Of a DNA stretch of 64,000 bases, positions 16,458 to 25,826 are shown piece by piece (the stretch's first letter is position 1; every line of letters starts with the position of its first letter). The notes under the pieces are model-generated. The model was not told the DNA's origin. It saw only the letters and a program-made list of their open reading frames with translations, and did no database searches. The DNA comes from Actinobacteria bacterium OV320 (lineage in GTDB: Bacteria > Actinomycetota > Actinomycetes > Streptomycetales > Streptomycetaceae): positions 1 through 64,000 of the forward strand of contig LJCX01000035.1 in NCBI GenBank assembly GCA_001298545.1. Reading direction: 5' to 3'. The translations under genes and the position numbers were made by a program.

Positions 16458-17324
16458 ATGACCTACATGATTCATGGCGCCACCGGCGCCCAGGGTGCCC
16501 CTGTCGTCGCCGCCCTCGCCGCCGCGGGCAAGCCCGTGACCGCACTGACCCGCAACGCGGGCACTGTCGTGGACGGTGCGCGCGTGCCGGCCGTCGACTA
16601 CTCCTCCACCGCGGACCTGACCGAGGCCTACCGTGGCGCCGAGGGGGTGTTCGTCCATCTGCCGGTGGCTCCGGAGGAGGAGCGCCTGGCCTTCGCGCGC
16701 AACATCGTGGCCGCCGTCCGTGAGGCCCGTCCCGCCCGCGTGGTGTTCTCCACCAGCGGCGGCCTCGTGAGCACCGACGGCGACAGCGGTGGGGGCGACC
16801 CGGCCGAGAGCGCCGTCTCGGTGCTTGCCGCCGGGCTGGCGGACAGCGGTGTCTCCCACGCGGTGATCGAGCCCCGGTTGTACTTGGAGAACCTGCTGCT
16901 GCCGAACGTGATCGCGAGTGTCCGCGACGAGGGCGTGCTGCGCTACTCGCTGCCCAGCGGCTTCCGCGCCTCGTGGGCCTCACACCTGGACATCGCCGAC
17001 GCCGTCACCGTGTTGTTCGAACGCAGGGATGTCACCGGTGCGGTCTCCGTCGGGCAGTACCCGGCGATCAGCGGAGAGGATCTGGCCGAGGCGTTCAGCA
17101 CCCGGCTCGGACGGACCGTGACCTACGAAGCGACCGACCCCCACATATTCTTCGCACCGCTCGCATCCATGCTGGGCGAGGAGGCCACCGCTGCCATCGC
17201 CGACATGTACCGGGCCGTCGGCACTCAGCCGGACCACTCGATCACAGCCGAGCGCTCAGCCCAGAAGCTCCTCGGCATGACTCCCCGGACGGCGAGCCAG
17301 TGGCTGGCCGGCCTCGATCTCTGA
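16458..17324 (+). CDS. NmrA-like NAD(P)-binding oxidoreductase
   Basis: 288 residues. The N-terminal glycine motif MIHGATGAQGAPVVAAL binds the dinucleotide, AGKPVTALTRNAG contains the phosphate-discriminating arginine, and VFSTSGGLVS and PRLYLENLLLP follow. This is the NmrA/quinone-oxidoreductase-2-like atypical SDR family, which often acts as a redox sensor or quinone reductase. It is divergent from the HxlR gene and probably controlled by it. Confidence 0.85.
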   Translation: MTYMIHGATGAQGAPVVAALAAAGKPVTALTRNAGTVVDGARVPAVDYSSTADLTEAYRGAEGVFVHLPVAPEEERLAFARNIVAAVREARPARVVFSTSGGLVSTDGDSGGGDPAESAVSVLAAGLADSGVSHAVIEPRLYLENLLLPNVIASVRDEGVLRYSLPSGFRASWASHLDIADAVTVLFERRDVTGAVSVGQYPAISGEDLAEAFSTRLGRTVTYEATDPHIFFAPLASMLGEEATAAIADMYRAVGTQPDHSITAERSAQKLLGMTPRTASQWLAGLDL

Positions 17325-17492
17325 CGACCTCCTGCTGGAGGGGCTCAGCGCCGGGCACAGCGCAACCGGCCAAGAAGAGGTGCGCCTCCCGGGTGGTCTC
17401 CGACCGGGCGCCCGATCCTCACCCGGACGACGTCGGCAGGATCACGCGGGACACCGCGCCGCTGTCGTGGCGGACGGTGTGCAGGCAAGGCC

Positions 17493-17627
17493 TCAACTCG
17501 TTTCCGGTACCGGGTAGTTCACTGGTCCCTCGTTGCGAGCGTACCGCGGATGACAGGCGCCGGCGATCAGCAGACGCATCTGGTGTCCGGCCTTGACCTC
17601 GTGCGCGCAGGAGTTCAGCCACACGCG
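17493..17627 (-). pseudogene. C-terminal remnant of a CocE/NonD-type hydrolase
   Basis: About 44 residues read RVWLNSCAHEVKAGHQMRL and LLIAGACHPRYARNEG. This matches the conserved end of X-Pro dipeptidyl-peptidase-like (CocE/NonD) hydrolases, where a jelly-roll domain closes with AHxxxAGHxxRL...HPRYxRN. Nothing recognisable precedes it, so it is a short leftover. Confidence 0.55.
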
Positions 17628-17639
17628 AGCGGCGGCGGC

Positions 17640-18310
17640 CGCCGAAGCCCCGGAGCGCCTGAGGCCGCGGAGGCCGGCGCCGCACGGACTGCACCGGACC
17701 GAGGCACCGGGCAGTCCGGCGAGCGGCTCACCGGGCTCGGCGATCACCACCGCGGCGATGTCACCGCCGCGCGGCCCCGGCAGAACTACGGCACGGAGCA
17801 CGTCGGTTAGGCGCCGCAGGCACCCCGGCCGGCGTCGGAGCTGGGAACATCGTGAGGCATGCGCTCACACTAGGCGCAGCCGCCAGCGGCGAAGTCCGCA
17901 GCCCGGCCCGGCCCGACGAGGCGACCGGCGCGGACACCCCGCCTCACCCCGCGCCTGCCGGCCGCTGACCGCCGGCCGGACACCCGCGCGCAGGCATGCC
18001 CGCGCGCGGCCTGCATCAATGGGTCGATCTGTGCGGGGGAGGTATGCCGGCCCCACTGCCCACCGGGGGGATGGGGGGGTGGGGCCGGCGTGCGCTCGAA
18101 CGGCCGGGGAACGGCGCAGCGTCGAACTCTGATTTGCCTGCTGCCCCCGGTCGGGAGGTGTATGCACGCTTACGGCGCCTCTTGTGCGGCGGCGCCCGGG
18201 TGGCCAGGCCGGCGCAGTTGGCTCATGCGGTGTGCAGGAGGCCGCGTTGAAGCGTGGCGTTGATGGTGTACGTGTCACGGGCGACTGCCCCAGCCGTATT
18301 GGAAGTGGTT
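17640..18310. other. Stretch without a supportable gene
   Basis: GC-rich DNA with many overlapping open frames but no domain, ribosome site or consistent coding pattern. It ends where base composition drops at the deaminase/SUKH cassette. Confidence 0.5.
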
Positions 18311-18330
18311 GATCTCGCCGATTCGGCCTC

Positions 18331-18675
18331 GTGCCAGATACTCACCGCGGAGATGGTGACAGCCGCGCCCGAGGCGGCGTGCAGCGGGAGTGGGCCTATG
18401 GTGAGAGCAGCGCGGTACCTGCGCAGATCCATCCTCAGCTTCGCGGGCGTCTCGATGATTTGATGGACCAGCATGGGGGGTCCTTGGAATCGTGGCCGGC
18501 TGGCGAATGTGCAGAGTTCAATGCCTGCAATAATCTGCTCTTCAAGTTGCCTACGGCAGGCCTTGATGAGATCGAGTATGCGACCATCATCAGAAAAACT
18601 GGATTGAATTTCCCATCTTGCGACAATTGCCGATTCTTGTTGGGTGGCGGTGGCGCACGAGAGGCGGCGGATTAA
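18331..18675 (+). pseudogene. Deaminase-type polymorphic toxin tip (5'-truncated)
   Basis: The frame is open from a stop at 18310. Recognisable sequence begins around PAQIHPQLRGRLDDLMDQHG and has the zinc-binding deaminase signature GECAEFNACNNLL (C-A-E) followed about 35 residues later by FPSCDNCRFLL (C-x2-C). This is the YwqJ-like/toxin-deaminase pattern found at the C-terminus of secreted polymorphic toxins. The secretion and repeat regions that normally precede it are absent, so it is an orphan toxin tip. Base composition is visibly more AT-rich than the flanks. The stop overlaps the next start (TAATG). Confidence 0.6.
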
Positions 18676-19136
18676 TGGGTTTGCTCGGATTGCCTGCCAA
18701 GGATTCCGGCCTGATTGACTTCATGGAAGGAATTGGATGGTTCCCCGGACGGCATGTCGATCTACAGGCTGATCTCGATGCGTGGTCGGCTGATGGGTAC
18801 GCTGCTACTGGATCCATTCGAAAATTCATGGAGGAATGTAACGGTCTGCAATTCGACTACCCTCGGCACCCGGCAGTAGGAGGAATGTATGTATGTATGG
18901 TCTCTGGGGTCTCTGCAGTGCAACAGGTCGCACGGTTGCTCGTTTCGGAGTACGAAGAGAAGCTTGGTTGCGACCTGTGTCCCATCGGTTATGCCGCGAG
19001 CGGGAACCTGTTCCTGTATATGGCGCCGGATGGAGCGACGTACGGTGGGCATGATCGGTTTCTTGCCAAGGTAGCCGGTGATGGATACCACGCGCTCCAA
19101 GCCATAGAGCGGAGAGCGGAATTGTCTGCACTTTGA
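18675..19136 (+). CDS. SUKH-3-type immunity protein
   Basis: 153 residues. The pattern GWFPGRHVDLQADLDAW and IRKFMEECNGLQFDYP matches the SUKH-3 branch of the SMI1/KNR4 superfamily, cytoplasmic immunity proteins that bind and neutralise cognate toxins. The cognate is probably the deaminase tip immediately upstream; the ATG shares one base with that gene's stop (TAATG). It contains GCDLCP mid-protein. AT-richer than the surrounding chromosome, a sign of transfer. Confidence 0.75.
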   Translation: MGLLGLPAKDSGLIDFMEGIGWFPGRHVDLQADLDAWSADGYAATGSIRKFMEECNGLQFDYPRHPAVGGMYVCMVSGVSAVQQVARLLVSEYEEKLGCDLCPIGYAASGNLFLYMAPDGATYGGHDRFLAKVAGDGYHALQAIERRAELSAL

Positions 19137-19253
19137 TATCGCCAAACTGCCTTCGACCTGCGAATGCGCAAGTCCACAAATGGGGTGGTGAAATAACCGT
19201 ATACCGCAAAGTTTCGGAAGCGAGCGGGGGAGCGGTGGTCTGAATCAGGCTTT

Positions 19254-19316
19254 CGATGACGCAGTGGAAGGGATTGCTACATCACGTGGCGACTCGTCCC
19301 CTGAGCTGCGTCATCG
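19254..19316. repeat. Inverted repeat CGATGACGCAG
   Basis: CGATGACGCAG (19254-19264) and its exact inverse (19306-19316) enclose 41 bp between the SUKH gene and the IS5-type element. It may be a structured RNA, a terminator or an old element end; nothing else decides. Confidence 0.4.
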
Positions 19317-19387
19317 TGGGGCAGACGGGCAGCGGTCATGCGAGTTGAAGCACGGACCCCGCCGTCGCGATTCGAGCCGCGACTAAA

Positions 19388-20283
19388 GGTTGTCCCGTAA
19401 GTGATCTTCGAGTTGGTGCGGGCGGGCTCGGCTGCCGTACGAAGGTCGTTGCCTATCCGGTGAGGACGAGGTTGTGCAGTCGGGCGATGCCGAGCATGGC
19501 GAGGTGGACGCCGTCGCCCTTGAGGCGGCAGTCACGCAAGATCTTCCAGCCCTTCATTCGGGCGAAGGTGTGCTCGACGCGGGCGCGAACCCGCTTGTGG
19601 GAGCGGTTATGTTCCTCCTTCCAGGCCGGCAGGTCGCTCCCCTTTGCGCGTCGGTGTGGGATGACCAAGCCGGTCCCCTGGTAGCCGCCGTCGGCGATCG
19701 TCATGGTGGTCCCGACGGCGGCCTTGGCTCCGGACTCTTCCCAACCGCGGGAGTCGTGCCGATTCCCGGGCAAGGGCCGGCCGACCACGACGACCAGGCG
19801 GGTGTCGGCGTCGATGACGACCTGGTGCGCCGTTGAGTAGCGATAGTTCTTGGACTGCTCGGCGATCGTGCGGTCGCGGGTTGGCACCAGGGTTCCGTCC
19901 ACGATGAGCACAGTGTCCTTACGGAACCGCCTTCGCTGCCGGAGTGCCAACAGTGGACCGAGGTGGTCGATGATCCGGTCTGCGGCCGACTTGGAGATCC
20001 CGAACAACGGAGCCAGCTGTCGTAACGTCAAGTTCGTGCGCCAGTATGCCGTGACCAGCAGGACTCGGTCCTCCAGCGGCAGACTCCAGGGACGCCCGCG
20101 CTGTTGATCCGCAGCGTGCTCGCGTCTTACCTCGGCTACCAGCTTGGCGAAGCAGCGCGGGGTCAGCCCCGTGAAGGGCTCTATCCAGGACGGCACCGAC
20201 GCCGTGATCACACCAGCCACAACGTGATCGTTTCACTTTGGACGAAGCGGCTCAGAACTGGCTGTAGATCACGAACAGCAACC
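19388..20283. mobile_element. IS5-superfamily insertion sequence
   Basis: A single-ORF element. Candidate ends are GGTTGTCCCGTAAGTGATCT at 19388 and, read inward from 20283, GGTTGCTGTTCGTGATCT. They share GGTTG and GTGATCT with unequal spacing. No convincing target duplication was found, so the boundaries are approximate. Confidence 0.55.
19453..20220 (-). CDS. IS5-superfamily transposase (DDE_Tnp_4 type)
   Basis: 255 residues, complete. The N-terminal helix-turn-helix LEDRVLLVTAYWRTNLTLRQ / LFGISKSAADRIIDHL is followed by the catalytic domain with aspartates in TVLIVDGTLVPTRD and TMTIADGGYQGTG and the glutamate in VRARVEHTFARMKGWKIL. This is the pattern of single-frame IS5-group transposases with the HARBI1-like DDE domain. 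No lesions. Confidence 0.9.
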   Translation of the reverse strand: MAGVITASVPSWIEPFTGLTPRCFAKLVAEVRREHAADQQRGRPWSLPLEDRVLLVTAYWRTNLTLRQLAPLFGISKSAADRIIDHLGPLLALRQRRRFRKDTVLIVDGTLVPTRDRTIAEQSKNYRYSTAHQVVIDADTRLVVVVGRPLPGNRHDSRGWEESGAKAAVGTTMTIADGGYQGTGLVIPHRRAKGSDLPAWKEEHNRSHKRVRARVEHTFARMKGWKILRDCRLKGDGVHLAMLGIARLHNLVLTG

Positions 20284-20328
20284 AACGTGCCGGTGCCACA
20301 TGGGCGTTGACCAGTCCACAATCGTGTC

Positions 20329-20877
20329 ATGGCCGAAGACGACCGCCATGAGGTGGCAGCACGTTCATTCCTGTCCTGCGCAGCCGAAGTGGCTCAACTG
20401 CTAGACCTGGGGACCGGGACAGACGTGCCGGAAGATCGACGTGCACGGCACCTGGCCCACGCGGTCCGCAAGCCGCTGCTGGAGCGCGCCGGCTTGCCCG
20501 AGGAGCTCTTCGCCCCGCTCATGGCCGCAGCTGTCTACGACCCGGACCCCAGCTTCTGCCGCTGGTTCGTCGAGCCGGCGGTTTACGCATTCGGGCGCCG
20601 TAAGGTCATGACGGCACTGCTCGCGTATCTCCGGACGGGCACGGAAGCGGAGCGAGCAGGCGCCAAGCGGGCGTGGTACTGCGCCCACGTGCCGCTACGT
20701 GCAGATCGATCCCCAGCCTATGCACCCGCCGGGAGTCGCGATCCAGCCCTGGATGAAACCCGCGACGTTGCGGACGAGTGGCGTGAGGTTTCCGGCACAC
20801 AGTTGCGTGAATCGGCCGTCGCACGGGACCGCAACGAAGCCCGACGCCGCACAGGAGGCTTGCGGGACAGACTTTAG
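20329..20877 (+). CDS. Hypothetical protein
   Basis: 182 residues, mostly alpha-helical. Blocks RHLAHAVRKPLLERAGL, DPSFCRWFVEPAVYAFGRRK and ALLAYLRTGTEAERAGAKRAWYC resemble Streptomyces proteins with HEAT-like helical repeats and no known role. ATG start. The final 50 residues are highly charged. It lies directly after the IS5-type element but does not look truncated. Confidence 0.6.
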   Translation: MAEDDRHEVAARSFLSCAAEVAQLLDLGTGTDVPEDRRARHLAHAVRKPLLERAGLPEELFAPLMAAAVYDPDPSFCRWFVEPAVYAFGRRKVMTALLAYLRTGTEAERAGAKRAWYCAHVPLRADRSPAYAPAGSRDPALDETRDVADEWREVSGTQLRESAVARDRNEARRRTGGLRDRL

Positions 20878-21041
20878 TTGACATCAACGACCGTGCATGC
20901 AGGCGGCATGAGCGATCACACACGCCATGCCGGTAGAACTGCGAGGGCCCCGGTAGAGCCGCTCGATCGAGCTCCTAGAACGGGTGTACGCGAGCTCGCA
21001 CGGCATCCCGGCATGTGAAGGTGCCATGTCATCATCGGGCG

Positions 21042-21371
21042 ATGTTGACTGAGGAGGATGCGCGCCAGCTGGTGCTTGCCGAGATCGACGATGTGCGGGG
21101 CCACGTCACGTACGACCTTCAGATCCTGCGCGTGGAGGCCTTGCCGTTCGGGTGGGTCTTCTACTGGGGGGCAGTCGGGGACGGTCAGAGCGGGCAGCGC
21201 CCCCGGTTGGGAGGCAACGGTCCTTTTCTGGTGGATCGTGAAAACGAGCGGTTGATCCGAACTGCCACCAGCGTTCCCGTAGCCCGCCAGATCGCGGACT
21301 ACGAGCGCCGAATGCGTCGCGAAGCTCACGCCCGGAACACGGCGGCGAAGCAAGCTGCGCAGCAGCCATGA
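21042..21371 (+). CDS. YrhB/Imm35-domain protein
   Basis: 109 residues from the ATG at 21042; an upstream ATG at 21015 is possible. Blocks VFYWGAVGDGQSGQ and LGGNGPFLVDRENERLIRT fit the YrhB (immunity protein 35-like) family, small cytoplasmic proteins frequently encoded in polymorphic-toxin loci. No cognate toxin is next to it. The final alanine- and lysine-rich helix is probably disordered. Confidence 0.65.
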   Translation: MLTEEDARQLVLAEIDDVRGHVTYDLQILRVEALPFGWVFYWGAVGDGQSGQRPRLGGNGPFLVDRENERLIRTATSVPVARQIADYERRMRREAHARNTAAKQAAQQP

Positions 21372-21507
21372 GTGTCCAACTGCGTGACAATGCCGACGAA
21401 CAGCGGCGGACGCACGCGAACATTTGCGGACCATCAGCGCAGGTGAGTGCCACACCAGTCCAGGACAGAGCCCCGCCCAAGTTGCTTCGGGATGAAGAAT
21501 TCGTGAG

Positions 21508-22272
21508 CTAAACGCCGTCGTTCGCGACCAGCAAGCCGTCAGGCCCAAACGTGTAGAAGCGCGGCGGTCCCATCGCTTCCCCAGCGCATTTCAGTTCGGC
21601 TTCCTGCTTCACGGGACCAGGGCCCTGTGGATCCCGCACCCGGAAGCCGTGGAGTCGGATTTGGTCCGCGTCGACGTCGTCCGCCTCGGGGCGGCCCTCC
21701 TGGACGAAGCCGCAGAGCGCTCGCAGTGCGTCTTCTCCCAGTTCCAAGGGGTGGAAGGGCAGCGGATAGGGCTCCTCGTCTTCGTCTTCGTCCGGCCAGG
21801 AGACAACGTCGGCTGAGCGGTCTCCGGCCCAGTAGGGCAGTTCGAACGGGAACGGTTCGCCGATGTTCTCCATGACGCCGTCGTCCGGGGACACGCTGAG
21901 GGAGCGGACGAGCCGGCCGCTTTCCCACACGGCGAACGCAAGCCAGTCGACGACGCTGTGCATGTTGTGCAGGACGAGCCGTCGGCCCACGCTTGCCGCC
22001 ACGAGGTGCTCCGGGAGCTGTGAGGGAAGGTCGATCATCATTCCCCGATCACCGATGACCTCCACACCCGGCCAGCAGGCCGCATACACCATCCCCTCCG
22101 GGGGGTACAGGCCGTCCGAGAGAACTGATCCCTCGCACTCCTCGACCCCCCTGCCCGGGTAGAGCCGCCGCATCATGGTGGCAGTCCGATCACGGTCCGC
22201 CGCTCCCACTCGTCGCAGCAGCTCCGGTACGTCGCCGTCGGCGTACACCAGCAGACCCGTCTTGGCTCCCAA
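21508..22272 (-). CDS. DUF6928 family protein
   Basis: 254 residues from a TTG start at 22272, chosen because GGGAGGGG sits just upstream and relatives start MGAKT. The N-terminal block LGAKTGLLVYADGDVPELLR, TATMMRRLYPGRGVE and PEGMVYAACWPGVEVIGDR are typical of this Streptomyces family of unknown function. The C-terminal third is acidic. The frame remains open upstream to 22383 but without homology. Confidence 0.75.
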   Translation of the reverse strand: MGAKTGLLVYADGDVPELLRRVGAADRDRTATMMRRLYPGRGVEECEGSVLSDGLYPPEGMVYAACWPGVEVIGDRGMMIDLPSQLPEHLVAASVGRRLVLHNMHSVVDWLAFAVWESGRLVRSLSVSPDDGVMENIGEPFPFELPYWAGDRSADVVSWPDEDEDEEPYPLPFHPLELGEDALRALCGFVQEGRPEADDVDADQIRLHGFRVRDPQGPGPVKQEAELKCAGEAMGPPRFYTFGPDGLLVANDGV

Positions 22273-22608
22273 AACCCCTCCCAGAGCGTTGCCCTTGATG
22301 GCTGACGCACCATAGCCACCCGCACTGACAACGAAGGCGCACCACCAGCGCACCAGATCCAGCGGGGAGCAGCGGGGAAACACGGTGAGAGCAACTGCCC
22401 CCGACTAGGCCACGACCTAGCCGTTCACCTTGGTCAGCGCCCGCATCAGGCGCCAAGCTGAAGGTCCGGCCAGGGGTACGGCAGTCGAACGCGGGCGAGC
22501 ATGTCTGACGCGCATACCTCACAAGCCCCCAGCAGCCCGCAGGACACACCCTCAGTTAGGCTCCGGCCTTGGCATGGATCTGCCATCTGTCTTTGGGGGT
22601 TTGTGGGA

Positions 22609-23457
22609 ATGTCCGTTCTTGTTTCCGTGCCGCGCAGAGTGACGAGCGTGGCGTTCGCGGCTGTACTGCTCGCTGGGGGATCGGTAGCCTGCGGAGGGGG
22701 CGCCAAGAGCGATTCTGCGGTTGCAGCCCCACCCAAGGTGACTCCCGAGGCGGCCGTGGCGAGGGCTGCGAAGTACTCCGAGGAGATCACGTCGCTGCAC
22801 TATCGGATCAGCGGCACCGTGCCGGCGAAAGGCCGTCTGGAGGCCGAGGCCTCCATGAACACGAAACCGCTGGCCATGAGTATGAAGATGACCGCTGTGG
22901 CTGACCAGGGTGGGGACCAACATCTGGAGATCCGGTTCGTCGACGAGGCGATGTATGTCGGCGGGAGTGGGGTGAGTTCCGAGAAGCTGAACGGCAAGAG
23001 CTGGCTGAGCGCTGCGCCGGCCACATGGGGACGCAGCGGGGTGGACAACCAGTCCTATGGCGTGCTGCCCAGTCAGCTGCAGGGGACCCCAATTGCGCAG
23101 TCCACGCTTCTGACCGGGGCCAAGGATCTGCGGCTGGTCGGCACTGAGGCGGTTGGCGGCGCCAGGACCACGCACTACAAGGGGACGGTCAACAGCGACG
23201 GCCTGATTGGAGGGCGCCTGGATCAGTTCATACAGCTGCAAGTCTCCGACCCGCTCACCATGGACCTGTGGATAGACGGCGAGGACCGCACCAAGCAGTT
23301 CCGTCTGCGGGCCGAACACAACGACATGCTTGCCGGCACCGGAGACGGGCCGCTCGACCTGACCATCACGTTCCTCGACATCAATCAGCCTGTGACCGTC
23401 AAAGCCCCGCCGACCAAGGACACCGTCCCACTGGCGGACGACGCGCAAGAAGGCTGA
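22609..23457 (+). CDS. Secreted lipoprotein of the LppX/LprAFG-like fold
   Basis: 282 residues from the ATG at 22609. Signal peptide VTSVAFAAVLLAGGSVACGGG ends in a lipobox (S-V-A-C), so cysteine would be lipidated and the protein held outside the membrane. The mature part has alternating beta strands: ITSLHYRISGTVPAKGRLEAE, MYVGGSG..LNGKSWL, RLVGTEAVGGARTTHYKG and PLTMDLWIDGEDRTKQFRL. This resembles actinobacterial LppX_LprAFG-type lipoproteins, which bind lipids or act in envelope stress. Ligand unknown. Confidence 0.78.
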   Translation: MSVLVSVPRRVTSVAFAAVLLAGGSVACGGGAKSDSAVAAPPKVTPEAAVARAAKYSEEITSLHYRISGTVPAKGRLEAEASMNTKPLAMSMKMTAVADQGGDQHLEIRFVDEAMYVGGSGVSSEKLNGKSWLSAAPATWGRSGVDNQSYGVLPSQLQGTPIAQSTLLTGAKDLRLVGTEAVGGARTTHYKGTVNSDGLIGGRLDQFIQLQVSDPLTMDLWIDGEDRTKQFRLRAEHNDMLAGTGDGPLDLTITFLDINQPVTVKAPPTKDTVPLADDAQEG

Positions 23458-24172
23458 GCGTCACGTGGGCAGAGGAGAACTCCTGACACGCTAGCCCCGT
23501 TTCAGTTTCCGTCTCATTCAGCCCCGTGCACGACCGTTCAGGCGAGGCGCACAGCCCTGCCGGAAGCCGACGACTGATCGGCCATGAATTCAGATGAACG
23601 CCCCTGCACCCGGCCCAACGCCCCACCACCACAGTTGGAGAGTGTGTTGGTCATCGGGCGGTGCCGGCAGCTCCGCCAAGGAGCAGGATGAGGGGGGTGG
23701 GGATCTACGGCCTGGAACATAGTCCCGAGGTGGCTGCCGGGGACATTTATGCCCACCCCCCTTGACCGCGGACCTCGAAGGTTCTCTGACCGGTCTCACT
23801 CCACCACGCAAACTAGCAAGCGGCACTGACAACGGCCTGGGACCAGGAGGAGCGACAGTGCCTCGCTGCGGTACAGCAACGAAGTACAGGATCCCCAGCA
23901 GCCGCCAGCGCCCAAGACCGGCCCTCACAGTCCTCCCCGCAGCTTGTAGTGACCTCCAACGACCGATCTCTACAGAGCTACGAATCAGCGGGCTCCAGGG
24001 CAGGTGCCGCGGTATCGGTGACGGACAACGGAAGTACGAGAACGGCCCCGAAGGCCGAGCACCAGGACTCGGTGTGTGTCGTCGGCGGCTGCCGGCTCGA
24101 CTCCGAACACGCGAAGCGCCGGATCATGTCCGCTGGCTGCGAGAGCCGTGCCGGCCGCGAGTCCACCGCCGC
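23458..24172. other. Stretch without a supportable gene
   Basis: No frame on either strand shows a recognisable domain or a ribosome site with a plausible start. The right part probably holds further out-of-frame decay of the replication-relaxation gene remnant that begins at 24442 on the minus strand. Confidence 0.5.
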
Positions 24173-24442
24173 CTACCGATGCCAGCAGCGTGGCCAGGCC
24201 GCAGACTCCTGCACCCCGTACCCGGTGGCGAACCACACCCGGCGGCGCCCCGCCTGCGGCAGGGTGATCCGATCGACCAGGCCCTCCGTGCGGAGCTTGG
24301 CCAACCTGCGCCGCGTCTGCTCGATCCGCACCCTGGGAGCGATGACCAGATGCATCTGCTCGGTCGTCGCCATCCGGTACTGCACCAGCACCGCCAACGC
24401 CTCCCGGTCACCGGCGCCGGCATCCACGTCTGTTCTTGTCAT
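24173..24442 (-). pseudogene. Replication-relaxation family protein, N-terminal remnant
   Basis: Starts MTRTDVDAGAGDREALAVL and reads MATTEQMHLVIAP, RIEQTRRRLAKLRTEGLVDR and RRRVWFATGYGVQ. This winged-helix N-terminus belongs to the replication-relaxation family found on actinomycete plasmids and integrated conjugative elements, where it takes part in DNA transfer or plasmid replication. After about 80 residues the frame is lost and nothing convincing follows, so only a fragment of an old plasmid-type gene remains. Confidence 0.7.
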
Positions 24443-25130
24443 CGTCGGCACTCCCGTCCGTACGCGCGGTGCCGCCCCTGTGCGGTACCGCGCGTACGAC
24501 CGAGCGCACCAGCCGGCCCCGACCACACCACCGACCACCAGAGCCCGACCACGGTCACAGTGCGACAACACCGCCCCCGGCCCGGCCCACAACTCCGCCG
24601 ACAACCTGCCTCACAGCGTCACGGGCACCCTGCAGCCCAGGACGGCACCACTGCAGGTCACCACAGCATTTCCGGCAGTGGGCGCTGTTCCGGCTGCCCC
24701 CTCCGCGAGGGCGTGCCTGGCGAACTGCCTGGCAAGGTGCCGATCACCGACCTGCTCGCCGGCCTGGCCGACTCGCGGGCCGAGGGGCAGCACGACGCCA
24801 GGGCGTGCGGCATTGGTGGGCTGGAAGACCCGCCCGCGCCGGAAGCGGGATGCCGCCGGCCTGCCTGAACCACGGCGTGCCCGACTGCTGGCGCACGCCC
24901 GCCGCTCTGACTCCGGCAAGCGGGGCCGCGCAGAACGGTGGTTGGCACCCCCGCGGGCCTGAGACCCGCCGGAGTGTTCAGCGGGCACCGATGGCGGTGC
25001 GGTCGGCAACAGGGAGGGTGGCTGCCCGCACGGTTGCTTCCCCAGAACGCGTTCGGAATCCCCGGGCCCGACGGCAGCCCCTCGAGGAGGAACGCCACGA
25101 GAGGGCGGGAAGAGGACCTTGCGGCAGAAC
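24443..25130. other. Stretch without a supportable gene
   Basis: Long overlapping frames but none with domain content or a ribosome site. It ends at the terminator of the GNAT gene. Confidence 0.5.
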
Positions 25131-25155
25131 GCCCGGAGCGAGAGGCGCTCCGGGC
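25131..25155. terminator. Hairpin terminator after the GNAT gene
   Basis: GCCCGGAGCG and CGCTCCGGGC form a perfect 10-bp stem with a 5-base loop, about 75 bp beyond the stop of the GNAT gene read on the minus strand. Confidence 0.65.
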
Positions 25156-25230
25156 ATCCGCGTGTCTGCCGCACGCAGCATGCGCGCTGCCTTCGGCGCG
25201 GAATGCCTGACGCACAGCGAGATGAGCGAG

Positions 25231-25716
25231 TTACAAGTCGGCTTCCAGGATCACCGACTTCGCGGCAAACCCATGCCGCTCGTAGAACTTGATGGCATCG
25301 GGGTTGCTCGCGTAGGCGGTGACATCAACGCGGTGAGCCTGCTGTTCCTTGGCCCAGGCCATGAAGCCGGCCACGAGGCGGGCGCCGATCTGCTCGCGAC
25401 GCCGCTCGGGCGTGACGTACATGCTGACCAGCGTGGCTGTAGCTATCGGCTTCATAGGAGAGGCACCTGACAGTACGGCCGTCAGGTGGCCCACGATCTG
25501 GTATTCCGCTTCAGCGACGAGCGTGAGGCGCTCAGGTACTTCGAGGTTCTGGCGGAAGCGTTCTGGACCGTGTTCGCGTGGCCAGTTGACGTTGATGCCT
25601 GCGGGGTCGCGGGTTCCGCCGTCTTCCGCGAACAGTCCTGCGCTGCACTCCACCAGCCCAGGCACGTCTCGTTCCTCGGCTCGCCGTATGACCGTTTCAA
25701 TTGGCTGCGTACTCAT
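25231..25716 (-). CDS. GNAT-family N-acetyltransferase
   Basis: 161 residues from the ATG at 25716, preceded by AAGGTGA. The GNAT core is clear: ETVIRRAEERDVPGLVECSA at the start, LVSMYVTPERRREQIGARLV with the acetyl-CoA pyrophosphate loop (R-R-E-Q-I-G-A), and DAIKFYERHGFAAKSV at the end. It transfers an acetyl group from acetyl-CoA to an unidentified amine. Monocistronic, with its own hairpin terminator. Confidence 0.85.
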   Translation of the reverse strand: MSTQPIETVIRRAEERDVPGLVECSAGLFAEDGGTRDPAGINVNWPREHGPERFRQNLEVPERLTLVAEAEYQIVGHLTAVLSGASPMKPIATATLVSMYVTPERRREQIGARLVAGFMAWAKEQQAHRVDVTAYASNPDAIKFYERHGFAAKSVILEADL

Positions 25717-25826
25717 GTAAGTCACCTTATGCGCAGCCTGGATGCCTCGTACAACGAAGCAATCAACACAAAGTTCCATCGCTTGTCCGAAGTTGTACGT
25801 AATTCCTAAAGTGCAGATCAAGTAAA

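Noticed and set aside
24611..25215. Minus-strand frames of ~185 codons
   Set aside because: Proline/arginine-rich shadows without any domain or start signal.
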